From Temnothorax longispinosus (taxonomy: Eukaryota > Arthropoda > Insecta > Hymenoptera > Formicidae), in the NCBI RefSeq assembly GCF_030848805.1, contig NC_092364.1, positions 6,324,001-6,388,000 of the forward strand: a DNA stretch of 64,000 nucleotides, read 5' to 3'. This document shows positions 13,801 to 25,569 of the stretch, in pieces; position 1 is the first letter of the stretch; the number at the start of each line of letters is the position of its first letter. The notes under the pieces were generated by a model that was not told the DNA's origin, made no database searches, and saw nothing but the letters and a program-made list of their open reading frames with translations. A program made the position numbers and the translations under genes.

Positions 13801-14665
13801 TTAAAAACTGCACGCAATATTTTTGACAATTTAATTCACAGATATGACAAGTACTTGGACAGAATGTTGGATCGAGCGGAATTACATATTGGTATCACGT
13901 TCGAGGAGTTTCGACGCTTCTATCAATTTCTGAACAATCTGGACGATTTTTCGATAGCGATGCGAATGTACACATTAGCCGATCATCCTATATCCAAAGG
14001 TAAATATTAATTAAGATATTAATCAGAATAATCGACTTTTTAGTTTTTACTTATTAAAAATATTCATTGCATTAAATTAACTAAATTTATTTCCCTTAAA
14101 TGTGAACTGCTTGAAACGTAAGTACTCTTTTGTCACATCTTTATAATATTGTCTTTTTTTTTCTAGACGAATTTCAACGCGCTGTAAAGATATGCACGGG
14201 AACGATGCTTTCGACTCACATAATCGACACAGTCTTCGCGCTATTCGATGTAGATGGAGACGGCCAACTCTCCTACAAGGAGTTTATAGCAATTATGAAA
14301 GATAGATTGCATAGAGGCTTTAAGGTAAGACATCGTGGATTTCTACAAACACTTTGAAAATATATAATATTCCACTTTTGAAGAATTATCTTAGAAGATG
14401 TATAATGTCTCGTATGAAATATTATAAAGTCGACTACACTTACTACAAAACTGAGAAAAGACGTGTACGAATGGTTGCCATTTTTTAGGCTCTACAGAAC
14501 AATATACTATACATATAATATTATCGGGAAATTTACAAAATGCAATGAAAATATTGTAATCACTGTTGATTAGTGAAATAACTCGATCTTTTGTAGTCTC
14601 AACAACGCAATGAAGGATGGGAGGCATTCAAATTTTGCGTGAAACAAGAAATGAAAGCACCCTGA
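3805..14665 (+). CDS. MICU3: MICU3-type mitochondrial calcium uptake protein (5' end missing)
   Basis: EF-hand regulator of the mitochondrial calcium uniporter, expected in the intermembrane space. Exons: 3805-3946, 4350-4460, 9091-9138, 10166-10248, 10945-11007, 11566-11664, 12396-12524, 12969-13192, 13842-13999, 14167-14324, 14597-14665. All have GT-AG ends and continuous phase, giving 427 residues. The MICU core starts at RERRFIKFASVAYDGQLYMT and continues through GIISYTEYLFLLSILT. The first EF-hand loop is DIDGNERVDKTE (exon 4) and the second is DVDGDGQLSYKE (exon 10); both look competent for calcium. Blocks HFFGKDGTTELKYDDF, ILLRYT and FRRFYQFLNNLDDFSIAM match MICU3 better than MICU1 or MICU2. 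The tail FKFCVKQEMKAP ends at TGA. Family members are about 500 residues, so roughly 80-100 N-terminal residues including the targeting signal are missing. The exon at 3805 begins in phase 0 without an obvious in-frame ATG, so a 5' exon lies upstream, in or outside the window. The large third intron (4461-9090) is loaded with transposons. Confidence 0.9.
4530..5053 (-). mobile_element. TTAA-type MITE, copy 1 (left half of an inverted dimer)
   Basis: Begins GGGGATCCTATAGTGG and ends GGATTCCCC, with the same interior as the copies at 7168 and 60073. It is oriented like 60073 and opposite to 7168. The left flank is CCAA rather than TTAA, so it has mutated or the end is not original. No transposase is encoded, so it is non-autonomous. 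Confidence 0.75.
5054..5583 (+). mobile_element. TTAA-type MITE, copy 2 (right half of an inverted dimer)
   Basis: The interior from TTACCGACATT to GGATCCCC matches the copy at 7168 in the same orientation. It directly abuts copy 1 and has lost its own GGGGATCC start. The right flank is TTAA (5584-5587). The two copies are joined in opposite orientation, which suggests insertion of one into the end of the other. Confidence 0.7.
5598..6178. mobile_element. Long hairpin (foldback) element
   Basis: Two arms of about 270 bases are inverted copies of each other. The left arm starts CGGTCAGCTGTCCGC (5621) and the right arm ends GCGGACAGCTGACCG (6158). Inner landmarks such as GGCGCCTAGTAGTGTGTCC near 5945-5985 pair with their complement near 5865-5890. 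An arm difference near 5650-5700 versus 6115-6130 shows that the right arm has lost sequence. The apparent open frames on both strands arise from the palindrome and are not genes. It lies in intron 3 of the MICU3-type gene, just beyond the MITE dimer. Confidence 0.8.
6360..7130. other. GC-richer block inside MICU3 intron 3
   Basis: This block is clearly more GC- and CpG-rich than its surroundings and has no repeat ends. It contains a perfect ATGCAAAT octamer near 6671, the consensus for POU-domain factors. Open frames on both strands show no family motif. It could be an intronic enhancer or an alternative promoter, which is inference from composition only. Confidence 0.25.
7168..7691 (+). mobile_element. 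TTAA-type MITE, copy 3
   Basis: A 524-base element with GGGGATCCTATAGTGG at the left and CTATAGAATCCCC at the right, bounded exactly by TTAA on both sides (7164-7167 and 7692-7695). The TTAA target duplication and imperfect terminal inverted repeats of about 15 bases suggest mobilisation by a piggyBac-type transposase. No coding capacity is seen. Confidence 0.8.
7772..7845. repeat. (AC)n microsatellite
   Basis: Uninterrupted AC dinucleotide run of about 37 units inside an intron of the MICU3-type gene. Confidence 0.97.
9865..10015. mobile_element. Small hairpin MITE
   Basis: Ends TATATGGAGGGTAAAAG and CTTTTACCCCTCTATATG are inverted copies, and the inner part (AGTCAAATTTTTTTAAA against TTTAAAAAATTTGACT-like sequence) also pairs. 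It lies in the intron just upstream of the first EF-hand exon of the MICU3-type gene. Confidence 0.75.
12241..12293 (+). other. Candidate alternative (frame-breaking) exon of MICU3-type gene
   Basis: A 53-base segment bounded by TTATTTCAG and GTAATC. It is open in the frame DVLTLDAEAPPVTLPLYH, which ends in the phase the next exon needs. The preceding recognised exon ends in phase 0, however, so direct inclusion would read ATG TAC TAA and stop at once. It is either a poison exon, the second half of an unrecognised exon pair, or a chance splice-site pair. I left it out of the main model. Confidence 0.3.
13237..13586. mobile_element. Nested hairpin element in MICU3 intron
   Basis: An outer pair of arms (GTGAGACGCGATTGCGCGA near 13243 against TCGCGCAATCGCGTCTCAC near 13480-13499) interlocks with a second pair. 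The second pair is AACAAGAGCGTGAAACAGGC near 13347 against GCCTGTTTCACGCTCTTGTT near 13562. A 30-base direct repeat (AAATTGTAAAACAAGCGCGA) is also present. The arms overlap rather than nest cleanly, which suggests rearrangement of two hairpin copies. Confidence 0.7.
13589..13720. mobile_element. Hairpin MITE
   Basis: Near-perfect palindrome. The left arm reads GTGGGAAGAGTGGTCG and AATGAGTGTGATGGTCGCAC; the right arm is their complement, with a small loop near CGCTTCGCTCG. The outer ends are TAGTAT and ATACTA. It lies immediately beside the nested element at 13237. Confidence 0.8.
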
Positions 14666-15780
14666 AGGAAAAATCGCGATGGAATGTGAATAGAAACGTG
14701 AAGGCACAAGGGCACTCGCTAATTTACAAAAATCTCATAAATACTGAATATTTTCCAATAGCATTGATCGTCATCGAATTATTTCATAATTCCTTACCTT
14801 TTTACTGATATTTATTTATTTGAAAATGTTAAAACGTGCAATATATATATATTATGTTTTATGCAATATACAGTCAAATTTATGTTGTAAATACAGCAAA
14901 GACCATATGTTGTTTAAATTTCAAATAATCATGATATATGTATATAAAATAGTCATATTATTGGTAATAGAAAAACGAAAACACATTTGCGTTCTAATTA
15001 ATAAAAATAACAGAAACTATGAAGTAGAAATTCTATGTCCAATTATTCTATGTCTTTTCAACTGTTTTTATTGAGTTATTTATTCTTATAATGATATATC
15101 TTAGTTTATTATATGATTTCGTGATTAATCGTATTTTTCTATGATTGTAGCTGTCTCTACAAAAAAATTTTAGCGAAGTTTTCGACGTACGTAGAATGTC
15201 CAGAAATTGCACAATTTTTCATAATGTGTACTTTCTGGCAAATCTAAAGCCATCAATTTCTTTTATCTGATGTATATTTTAACGCGTTAAAATTTTAATG
15301 TTTAATAATAAACTTTATAATTTCTGTTATATATGTATCTCCTTTCTACTTTTTATCCCCAATATCCTTTCAGATATTGAAACAACGATATTTCTCAACT
15401 TGGCTTCTAATATTTTAAATTTAGATTAAGTTCGCGATTTATAAAACATCCTATCTGGATATCATATTTAAGTAAATTGAAACATTTAAACATTTATACA
15501 GTGTAAATTGTAGGTATGTTATAAATTTTATATTAAAGATGAAGATAATGAACAAGCTATTGCTATAAAAAAAACACTAGCTAAACTTGTATAATTATTT
15601 AAATGTTTTATAAAAATAGTTGTTAATGATTATATTGTTTTTTATCTCGGACAAAAATCTTTATTAAATTCTACTCAACAAGATGTGACAAGCAAAATTA
15701 GGTATTCGGATCCAGATATGAGATAATTATATCTGAGATAAAATTAAGTCGCTTTATGTCCTCAAGTTACAAAATACGGC
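14666..15780. other. MICU3 3' flank, no gene seen
   Basis: AT-rich 3' flank with several AATAAA-like poly(A) signals (for example near 14998 and 15305). No coding segment with family motifs was found on either strand. Confidence 0.5.
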
Positions 15781-16580
15781 TCATCCTACACGCGGCGGCT
15801 CAATTCTATGTTTGTGACGCCGACTGCGTGCCGTAATTGTTCGTTATCAGTCATCGCACCGATTGTACCGGTAGCGGTATACTCTCGTGAACCAACCCGA
15901 CGAAAAAAGGCGTGCCAAGGCGCAGACTCGGAACGCGATATCAGAATACTTCGTTACGCACAGAGATTCCATACAAAGCCGGGTAGTTTCAAAATTGTGT
16001 AATTACTGTCTAAGAATTCAGCTTCCCAGCGGTCTTAAATTATCACGAGAATACCATATGCAATTGCACAAGATTCTTTGTCGGCTGTCAGCTAAATGTT
16101 CCTATCTGTACAATTTAACTTAATAAATCTTTACTATCAAACAGTATTAATTATTAGGGATTTTAATAATAATTTTTTAGATATTCGAGGTTTCACAAAT
16201 GCAGGTAAAAATGCCGCAACAAATAACATCAGAACGTTATTTATTTTTTTTATACACATATATTAGCTATTTATCACGTCAGAAAAAAAATTTATATTAT
16301 TAAATACCATTTGTTTTTACGGAAAATCTTTTTAAATTTTGCACATTTCCAATAATTTTAATTTTCTACGTATAAAAATTTTTTACGATTATTTAATCGT
16401 AATTAAATTTATTAAACTTTATAGCAGTATACTAATGGTAAGTTTATTTTGTGTAAGTCTAAATATAATTCAATCTTTTTAAAGGTTTGGAAACCATAGA
16501 ATATAGTTGCAAGTTGCAACGCAATCCTTTGTACACAGTTTTACAATCGAGCTCCCTCTAATTGCGTGTATTTTATATAG
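15781..16580. other. Intergenic DNA with a GC-richer patch
   Basis: The patch at 15785-15980 is CpG-richer and contains TATCAGTCAT, an initiator-like motif, near 15846. It could be a distal promoter or 5' non-coding exon of the gene that starts at 17024. No coding evidence; the rest is AT-rich. Confidence 0.3.
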
Positions 16581-16586
16581 GTATGC

Positions 16587-16589
<3 letters not shown>

Positions 16590-16647
<58 letters not shown>

Positions 16648-16652
16648 TATAG
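16590..16652. repeat. (AT)n microsatellite
   Basis: Run of AT dinucleotides with one C interruption near 16642. Confidence 0.95.
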
Positions 16653-16877
16653 ATTTTTCCCAACTTTAAATCGGTACTTCAATAGGTACCTCGTCCTTCC
16701 GCTTATCGCTGTTTTCACGTAGAGGGATCAGCCAATCAATCGAACGCTACAGGACGAAAGAATGGAGTGGGAATGATGGCGAGTCGTGCCGCCCGTGCCT
16801 AAAACTACGCCCATCGAAACTATCAGAATCGAGGTATCGTCCGGCCGCATACATTTTGCCACCGCACCGCAGTTTCG

Positions 16878-17023
16878 CGGTTCAGTCGTGAGAAGAGAAC
16901 GGATTGCGCGCGGCGTTCTCGTGAGTATTTCAGTCGAGTTTCGTACTTTCGTAGTGCTCGTCGGCATCGCGCGACGTCAATCAACCTGTCGAAGTTTGGC
17001 AGCGCCGGTCGACCACGTGCAGC
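16878..17023 (+). promoter_or_regulatory. GC-rich candidate promoter and 5' UTR of the 17024 gene
   Basis: A CpG-rich stretch with two initiator-like TTCAGTCG motifs (near 16881 and 16929), ending directly at an ATG followed 32 bases later by a consensus donor. Initiator plus CpG-rich leader plus first coding exon is coherent, but no transcript evidence is available. Confidence 0.35.
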
Positions 17024-20000
17024 ATGGGTGTATACAAAATAGTTAAATGGTTCAAGTAAGTTCCTATTCATTCTAAATCGATAATGAAAGAGGAAAATGC
17101 CGATAGTGTTTGAACAAAATGTTGAAGAGAGGAGAAAAATGTATCGTGGTCTCCTCAATTTTTAGGTTCTGCGTGCGTTCGATTTTATCCATTTGATCCA
17201 TTTTACATTGCCTGACTTTTTATTTGTTTAAATTATAGCATATGTTTGTATATTTTTAACAATTATATGTAAAATGCTTTATATGTTATATGCACTTGCG
17301 TTTTCAGTCATTTAATCAATGAATCAATTATTTGCTGAATATATGCCTGATCCGTTCGATAATAATATATCTATAGTACCTATATGGAAATGATTTGTGA
17401 TCCTATCTGAACTATGTGATACGTGACTATAAATTCCAAAATAGATTAAGAGCATAATATTCCCGTGAATGATATTTATATGTCGATGTGTAAACTGTAT
17501 TAACGTGAGATATGCCGTAATTCATTACAAAAGAAATTAATTTTTTTTAATTTTAACGCGTTAAATCAAGCTTCTGGTTATTATTTCTTTTATTTGTGTA
17601 ATTTAAAAACAATACTCTGTCTTAAATATGTTTAATATTTGTTATATCATTTTCGTTATCTTCATACATTTTAAGAGAAAGAAAAAGCAGTTTACATAAT
17701 TTTCTGGCTTAAGAAAACGGTAAATTTGTATCGACGTGCTATTATGCTCGGTACGAGGTGAAGGTCGCCGATATTCGTATCAAATACTGATAAAAGCGCT
17801 AAAAAATTAATCAGTTTATTAAACATAATGCATGTTAAATATATCGACAGTATCTCCACGCCAAACAAAAATATTTGATATTGATATATATTGATATATC
17901 CATAGCGCATATCGTGCTATTTTCTTCGATCTGTTTATGTGCTTGAATCTCTTAAGCTCCTTGCACAATAGGCGATAGCGATAACGACAGCGACAAAGCT
18001 GCCGACAAAGGTATATATAGCTTTGTCGGCAACTTTGTCGCTGTCGCTATCGCTATCGCTTCTATTGTGCAAGGGGCTTTACTGTGCAAGGTAATCGACA
18101 CAAATAAAAAATCATACAATTGAAAATATTATAATAGAAAATAGAAAGACACAGTCCAAGTAAAAATATTTCGGCAAAGTAATTAATTCCAAAATTAAAA
18201 ATAACTCATACGGCTGTAAAATTTTCTAGACAATATCTATAGTTTGATACATTATATCTGATTGATTAACACATCCAAATTTTATAAAAACGAGAAGACA
18301 GAATGGGTATAAAAGGAAAACTGATAAAAATCTCTAAATATAATAAAATCATTAGATACTTAACAAATTATACTTTGAATGTCTTTCAAAACAAGATACT
18401 CTTTCATATGTTTTGAAAAACAATTTATTTATTCATGTCTACTAAAATAATTTTTTTCTTATCATGCACAATGAATTTTGTGTATTTTGTAAGAAGTCGC
18501 TTATCTCTTTCAGAAACGAATTCGGGAAATATCTCTCCGTGAAAATACAGTGACATGAACTGGATTTATAATTAGCCGCTATTTTATCGATATCTACGAG
18601 CGCTATCGGACGGAAGAGAAACGCATCGCGATAGACATCTCAATCGCGAAATTTACATAAAGATAATTGAGCGATATCACCAGCTCGTTTCGATCGACGC
18701 TACGTCTGTGCATACAAGAGAGAAAGATGTATTCGGATCCATATAATATAAGCGGAAGAACATGTGCGCGCGCGGGAGAAAGATTCTACGACTTGCTTCC
18801 GAGTTTCTCCTCGTCGCGGCGGCGGCGGCGAGGAGGAGATCTCGCGATTGCTTTCCATCCCGTGAAAATGTTCCGAAAAGTTCGAGCGTGTCGAAGACAC
18901 GGGCTAATTACGGCCGAAAGAATAGCGGCTGGGGCCCCCCCGTGGGTTTAGGCAACCGGGGGCCGCACCGTTAACCAGACGTTTCAACCGGCGCTGGCGC
19001 GGCGCGCGGCCGTGTACTCACAGCCCGTAATGACTACCATTATCTCCTCGTCGAGCGCGAGATTGTGCGGCATTAGGTACTGTGCTTATAGCGTTTTTCA
19101 TTGGCAGAACTGGTGCGCACTCAGTGCGCATTAAGGCCGTTGTACACTGATTTAATCTCTAATATTTAAAGTAAAATGCAAATATTTCGACTGATAAAAT
19201 ACCCAGTACATATTTTACCAAATAGTGCAATAAAGAATATTGAGGATTTCATGATTTAACCCGTTTATATTAAACATACACATTACGTTGATTTGTGTAC
19301 AACGGCTTTAATGTGCACTGAGTGCGCTCCAGTTCTGCCAAAGAAAAACGCTATTAGTCCGCGCCGCGCCGCTATAAAATTGCACCGGTATTTAAAGCCG
19401 CGAACTGCGCCGGCGACGCCGACAAGCAAAAAGAAACGGTCATTGTCCCATTGAGCGAGGATAACAAAGAAAGCCGTGAAGTTTGCGCGAATGCCGGAGA
19501 TGATAAAAAACCTATCTAAACCGGGACGACTGGAATCTTGTAAACTGTCTGAAGAACGACCAATCTTGATTTCAATGTTAATTTCGAGGTTAATTTATTC
19601 TTAGATTTTGGATTTTTCTTTCAAGGGAGAATGTAATTTTTATGTGTGACAAATATATGTTAAATCCGCAGTTATAATTTTGGAAAATAATATAAATGAA
19701 TGTAGATTAATCCAACTGTAATTCAAAATTAATTAACTTGCATTTTCAATCACGCCACTGCTGTAAATTGTATTGTTAGTTAAAAAGAGATCGGCTGCAA
19801 ATCGAAAAAATGGTTTCCAAAAAGCAACCATTTCACATTCTAGGACATGCTATATAGATATTCATGAAATTAAATAATTAACATCAATATAATTAGAATT
19901 GACTAAAATATTCGATTTCAAAATTCCTTCTTTAAAAAAAGTTAAATATTTTTTTTCAAGTTAGCTAAAATTAAGTTCTTGTCAAAAAAGAAAATGTAAT

Positions 20001-22194
20001 ACATAGCATTATTTGTTAATTATTATAAGAATCTTGATTTTAGTAGTTCGTTTAATAATTAATAATAATCAGTAACGACAAGCATGTAAAGGCATAGAAA
20101 TAAATTACACTTGCTCGACTTGCAGATTTATATATTTATTATGCGTACTAATGCACACGATGCTTCCTCGACTGCAATCGTATATAAAAGAAACCAAAAA
20201 AAGCTGCAATAAGTTACTTGGCATGCAAATGAATCGGAAAAAAAACGAGCACCTGGCCTATATCGACACTTTCTTGTCTGATTGACGTCTCTTAATATCC
20301 ATTAAGATACACGTAAACCCATAGAAACGTGTTCTGTATTTCTCAGCACACGCAGAAAGTGCATCGCGTAAATAATCGTGTAAATTAGCTAGTTTGCGGT
20401 ATCACCTGTACGTGTAATTTTCAAGTTTATCGCTTTATCTGTATCGAATTACGCAAATATTTTTCTCATTAGGTAATCAACGTTTTAGAACCGAGTCACC
20501 GATTATAACACGCGGCCCGCAAGATTTTACAAGGTTAAAAAATCTATCGCGCGCGAAAAAATTATCTTCTCTCTCGTGAGGAGAAAATCATCGATCGAAT
20601 TTTATATTTCTATAATAAGCGAAAGCTATATATTGTATATATATATATATATATAATGAGCGATGCGGAACTTATCAGCTCGAATGCACGCTAAAAATGT
20701 ATCTAATAACGAAAGAGTAACTATATTAATCGTGAACTATAGCGTGTCTCAGAAGTTATGCATTTTTTCGATCGCAGTATCAAAAGTTAACTCTTTCATC
20801 TCGCAAATTTTCATATAACGTTCGATCTTAGTTGTCCGGGTAACATAAAATTGTATGAACATACTGAAAAATTATATTCTCGAGTTTTAAATATTTTCTT
20901 CCAATCAAATAATCCTAAGTAATAATTTATTTTCTTTTAAGATTAAATGTTATTATTTAAACATTTAAATATTTTATCCGGATATTTCTCAGATATTTGC
21001 TCCGCGTATTATTTAAATATTTGAATACCTATTATTTCGTAAAGGTTTATTTCGTAATAATAAAAAAGTATCTTGAATTATCGTGAGATATAATGCTTGA
21101 GATATACTTTCTCTATTTTGACAGAAATATTAAACTTATCAATACCTGACCATCCCAACAGAAACATAATCGTCATTATATACGTTAATACATATTGAAA
21201 TTTTTGCAACAATGTAATAAAATTGTATATTGTAGCTTATATAGTTCTTACATAAGTGGATTTCTACGGCGAATGATCTTGTAAGTGAATTTACAGTATA
21301 TCTTCCTGTATAAACTTTCAGTTGATGCTCAATGAGGCATATAAATGATGAACACGGAGACGTTGTAACTACATAAATAATCGCACATTACTATTTTCTA
21401 TAGGAATAATATTAGCGTCTAATAGCGCCGTATCATAAGGAATAAAAATTATTTCACATTAAAATAAATTTGTTAAGGTAATTACGTAGCAATTTAAAAT
21501 ACAAAGAAACTTTCTACCGGCTAGATTAGCTTTATAATCATGTTATTTTCGTTCAGAATATGATTTATATGTTTAATAACCGTGAAAACTGTGAAATTTA
21601 TTTTGTGTAACGAATAAAAATTATCGCAATAAATCGTGATATAATTGATACGCATATGTTCGTACTATCAGTCACGGTTTTATTAATATAATAGTATTAT
21701 CTGCTATTAAATTGTTTGAAAAAGTTCATATCATTATTTCATTATAAAAAGTTTGATGGCGTAGGTCATTATAAAAAATGTAATTCAGAGTCAAAAGAAA
21801 AAAAAACAAATAGCTATATCTTTCATTCCGATTTAAAATTAATTGCAAATGTTTAATCAATAAATCTTAGAGATTTGGTAATCATATCCGGATGGGTCTT
21901 TAATATTATTTTAATAAATTATCGATAAATTTCTTTAAATTATCGATATTTCATCAGTTTCTTCTGTCTCGTGTTTTAAAGAATATTATTCTACCGTCAA
22001 GAAAATAATAAAGAATGTGTACGATGGAAGGTTTGTTGATTTTCACGTTCCTTCCAAGGTTGTCCGAGGCTCTTAAGACTGACAAGCCTAACTTAAGATT
22101 AGTGCGATCTCATAGTTGTCACGGTACACATGACTCTGTTCCGCAAATAATTGTGCACGATGAAGAAACTGCTCGCATTCAAATGGATCAAAAA
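17024..22194 (+). CDS. Unrecognised gene, first two coding exons
   Basis: Exon 17024-17055 encodes MGVYKIVKWF plus two bases and is followed by GTAAGT. Exon 22059-22194, after CTTCCAAG, completes the codon and stays open to LVRSHSCHGTHDSVPQIIVH and ARIQMDQK, then a perfect GTAAGT donor at 22195. The junction restores frame exactly (2+1), giving 56 residues so far. I do not recognise the family. The piece after the junction is hydrophilic and resembles a cytoplasmic N-terminal region. A microexon at 23602 is in the right phase to continue. The remaining exons, if real, were not found before the next gene at 27859, so that gene may be nested or this model may be partly wrong. Confidence 0.4.
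17953..18081. mobile_element. Hairpin MITE in intron
   Basis: Palindrome with arms TAAGCTCCTTGCACAATA and TATTGTGCAAGGGGCTTTA. The inner arms GCGATAGCGATAACGACAG and CTGTCGCTATCGCTATCGC pair, with a TATATA loop near 18015. It carries no coding capacity. Confidence 0.85.
18600..19080. other. GC-rich non-coding block
   Basis: CpG-rich stretch (for example GGCGCTGGCGCGGCGCGCGG near 18991) inside the long intron of the unrecognised gene. Short frames occur on both strands without motif or splice support. It may be an alternative promoter or an enhancer; this is inference from composition. Confidence 0.25.
19087..19355. mobile_element. Hairpin element with TTAAGGCC inner ends
   Basis: The outer arms are AGCGTTTTTCATTGGCAGAA and its near-complement at 19330-19352. 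Inside are TTAAGGCCGTTGTACAC near 19131 and GTGTACAACGGCTTTAA near 19296. The middle, about 150 bases, is unpaired. The TTAAGGCC ends are shared with other hairpins in this window. Confidence 0.75.
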
Positions 22195-22716
22195 GTAAGT
22201 AATTATAAATGTCCGGAATGTCAGAAAATTCGTCAAGATCTCTTATTAAAGTTTGATACGAGAGTGTAGATGTATTTTTCCAAAACAGAAGTTAGACATG
22301 TTTCAGTTAATCATAAAACTAAAACTCGTGAATTAGGATTAGTTAAATACGTTCATCATTATTTGTATATGAATGAAAAGATACAAGCTTTTTTTCCCGT
22401 AACATAATGCATTCTCATAATGCATTTAGAGAAATGTGTTAGTTGTAAAAGCATATAACTTTCTTCATTTACGGTACATAATTAATTAATAACCTCTCAT
22501 ATAAACTAATAACCTTTTTTCCATTTAATATTATTATCATTATTCGTATTTTTATCATAAAATCCTGATAATAATAATACATTAGAGTATGTAATCGAAT
22601 ATATTTTAAATCAATTTTAGTAATTATTTTAAATAATCTGCGTTTCACAGCAGAGTGAAGATTTATCTAATGTATAGCGTATTTAGTTTTGTGACATGTA
22701 TTAAAAAACATATCAG

Positions 22717-22742
22717 ACAGAGAGAGAGAGAGAGGGGGGGAG
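22717..22742. repeat. (AG)n/poly-G microsatellite
   Basis: Short AG run passing directly into a run of seven G. Confidence 0.9.
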
Positions 22743-23601
22743 AAATATCACAAAAACATGCACGATCCTGAGTAATCTCTGATATCGACCGATGAAACGG
22801 CAAGAAAGGGAAAGGAAGAGCTAGAGAAGCGTGTTAACGAGAATCTGAAATAATCCGCGTCACGAAGTAATAGGCGCCGTTGTTCTGTGATCCGTGGAGA
22901 ATGAATCGTCGGGGAAAGTGCAAGTTCGCAGATACGATCGATCTTGCGGTCGCGCCGGCAATTGCCGTGGATATCGTACAATTCATCGATCTTCCGGTTT
23001 TTGTTCCTGCCACTGTGTTGCTCTGTGTTTCGCGACGCGGCTCGTTCTACTGACATCGGAAACCTTTATTACTTGCCGCCTCTCTAAAATCTGTCAATCT
23101 CATGCACAGTTTGTTAATTTTTAAAAATCTAAAATATAATTAATTTGCTTCCTACGACAAATCAATTACTTTTAAAGTGTATCTTTCTTTCAACACTGAT
23201 TAATCATGCACATAATTATAATATTAATAGCGAATATTTTACCCGTTAAAAAAAGTATTTTTTATAACTAAGTTAGTCAGATATTTTATCTATTAAAAAA
23301 ACAATGTTTTAGAAATTGGCGAATTATAAAGAAACAAAACGATAGTTCAAGGAAAAATTTTTGACTCGAATAATAATACTGATAATTTTTATTCTAATCC
23401 TGCAGATTATTGTAAAAAGTATTACGTGTGAATGTTAGAACGATTGAAGAATTGAACGATTCAAAATTTATCGATAAATAAAATGTATTTAGTTACAGAC
23501 GACGAGAAAACATGTATTCAAAGTTGTAAGTTAGTGTGATATGCTAGATATCAATATTTGGAATAAATCTCGGACCTGTTGCTCTTTTTTTTTTTTTTCA
23601 G

Positions 23602-23664
23602 AACAGCTACGCGGTCGGACAGGGACGTACAGTCGCCGCCGCCGGTGCCGCAAGACGGTCGCAA
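23602..23664 (+). CDS. Candidate microexon of the unrecognised gene
   Basis: 63 bases between a long T-tract plus CAG acceptor and a perfect GTAAGT donor; 21 codons in phase 0, which is the phase left by exon 22059-22194. In that frame it reads NSYAVGQGRTVAAAGAARRS. Another frame gives a Pro-rich reading (SPPPVPQDGR), which looks more like a typical disordered segment, so the phase match could be accidental. The splice signals are the strongest evidence. Confidence 0.4.
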
Positions 23665-25290
23665 GTAAGTCGCATATCCGCTTATCATACTTCGATTATC
23701 GTAAAAAAAAAAGGAAGCTTCTATTTTGGCTTATATAACACAGCATGCCGCACGTAAAAGCGATCTGACGTAGTGTAATTAGTAAGGAGACACTATTTAA
23801 AACGCTTGATAGTTTCTGCTTTGTCGAGCCGACAAAAGAGAAATATGTGAATCGAAATTTTTTTCGGTTTATTTATTTTTTCGGTTTTTTTCCGAACGTT
23901 TCTAACAATATTCAAAATTATTACAAATAATTCTGCAAATCATTTCAAGGCGCTTTCACTGACCTTTTTCATAATGTTTTTTGACGATTGAAAAGATTAT
24001 GCTGATCAGTTTTAATCTGAGAAGTAAATCTCTGGTAAAATTTATTTGTACGTATATAATCGTATATTAATATCCTTATCAATAATATCCTATATTACGA
24101 GCAAACATTTTCATGATAATTTTAAATCTTTACAATATTTCCGATTTTTTTATCCTTTCTGATCGTTATAATTTTGTATAAATTTGTTCATACTTACAGA
24201 AAGTTTGTTCAATAACTTACAGAAAAAATATATAACTAATTAAATTTTATTTGACAATATGAATAGTTATCACAAAGTATAATAATATTTCACAAATATT
24301 ATTATACATAATATTTAAAAATTAATTATATATGACAATCAGATTAATGTTATGCTCGAAATTTTTCCAGAAGTTTACTTTTTTCTACGTTATACTGATT
24401 TCCTCTTTTATTATATATTGAAGTCAATATTTAAAAAATTAAAAAAATCAACTTACTCCTCACTGACGCTCCGGACGCTTTCCCACACTGTAATCCTTGT
24501 AATTCCTTTACGTTAAATTACACAGTGTACATTTCAATACATTACAGTTGTCCATGTTTTTCACTATATCACTGCATATGTCACTGCAAACGTCACTGCG
24601 TACTGCATTATCCATTTTCCGCCACATTTTTTGCGCATTTCACTGTATACACTATATGTATATAAATGTGCACTACTCATACTGCTCGGAGATCATTTTA
24701 TTTCCACGCGAATTATTTTTTACTCGCGTATTTCCGAATTCACGCGCGCTACGAATACGGCAATATGCGTACGCTCGTTTTGGACGTCGACGTAGATTTT
24801 CGGCGGACAAAATTGAAACTCGAAACTCCCGTGCATGCTATCATTCGCGATTTTATACTAGAGACAGAATCATATTCAAACGCGTCATCTTTTAAACTTG
24901 AATTTTCACACTAAGGGGAAAAGAAGTAGGGGTCACTTTAAACTAATTATTTGCATATTTAGATTTGTCATATATATTTTTGTTGCAATCTTAATTAAAA
25001 TTTACTAATTCAAGACACGATCATTACATAGTGCATTTTCAAGACTCAAAAATGTGGAAATAATCTTTACGATCAACGGCAAATAAAAGATTTTTTATGT
25101 CCAATTTTATCAATGATGTAGACTAACTTTAATTTCGTTTTAATTTACTTTTTGTCTTTTTCTAAGTTCTAAGAGATACCAAAATTCCACGCATAATACA
25201 ATCGCCCGATATTTTAATACTCCGGATACCACGCGTTTATTTCTGCGCGACACTTATCATCCTTAACAAAATAAAGTAATAATTCGAATA
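23665..25290. other. Intron or intergenic DNA, no gene seen
   Basis: AT-rich with no convincing exons. A run of short motifs around CACTGCA/TCACTGC recurs at 24545-24650. Open frames near 24548-24914 lack any recognisable motif. Confidence 0.5.
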
Positions 25291-25293
25291 TAG

Positions 25294-25553
25294 TACCCAG
25301 GTAGCAGAGTGACGTCAAATGACATATTAATAACAACGTCTTAAGGCCTATCTACATAAGACGCAGAACGCGAGTCGCAAGCACACACACAGTCTACATG
25401 TCAATCTAACAAAGAGGTTAGATTGACATGTAGACTGTGCGTGTGTCTTGCGACTCGCGTTCTGCGTCTTATGTAGATAGGCCTTTAATGACGTCTCTAA
25501 CGTCAATAAAACGTCATTAAGACGTCTTTAGACGTCATCTTGCTACCAGGGTA
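25294..25553. mobile_element. Outer transposon carrying a nested hairpin
   Basis: Inverted ends ACCCAGGTAGCAGAGTGACG and its near-complement CGTCATCTTGCTACCAGGGT. Between them are several GACGTC/AACGTC repeats. A second hairpin element (25343-25485) sits inside it. Confidence 0.65.
25343..25485. mobile_element. Hairpin MITE with TTAAGGCC ends, nested
   Basis: Almost perfect palindrome starting AAGGCCTATCTACATAAGAC and ending with its complement. The loop lies near AACAAAGAGGTT. The left flank is TTAA and the right flank TTTAA, consistent with a TTAA target site. One arm contains an (AC)n run. Confidence 0.85.
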
Positions 25554-25569
25554 ATAACAAATCGGTATA

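Noticed and set aside
15808..16123. Two overlapping plus-strand open frames
   Set aside because: Low-complexity reading without motif or splice support.
24548..24914. 115- and 82-residue overlapping frames
   Set aside because: They overlap in different frames, have no motif and no splice context.
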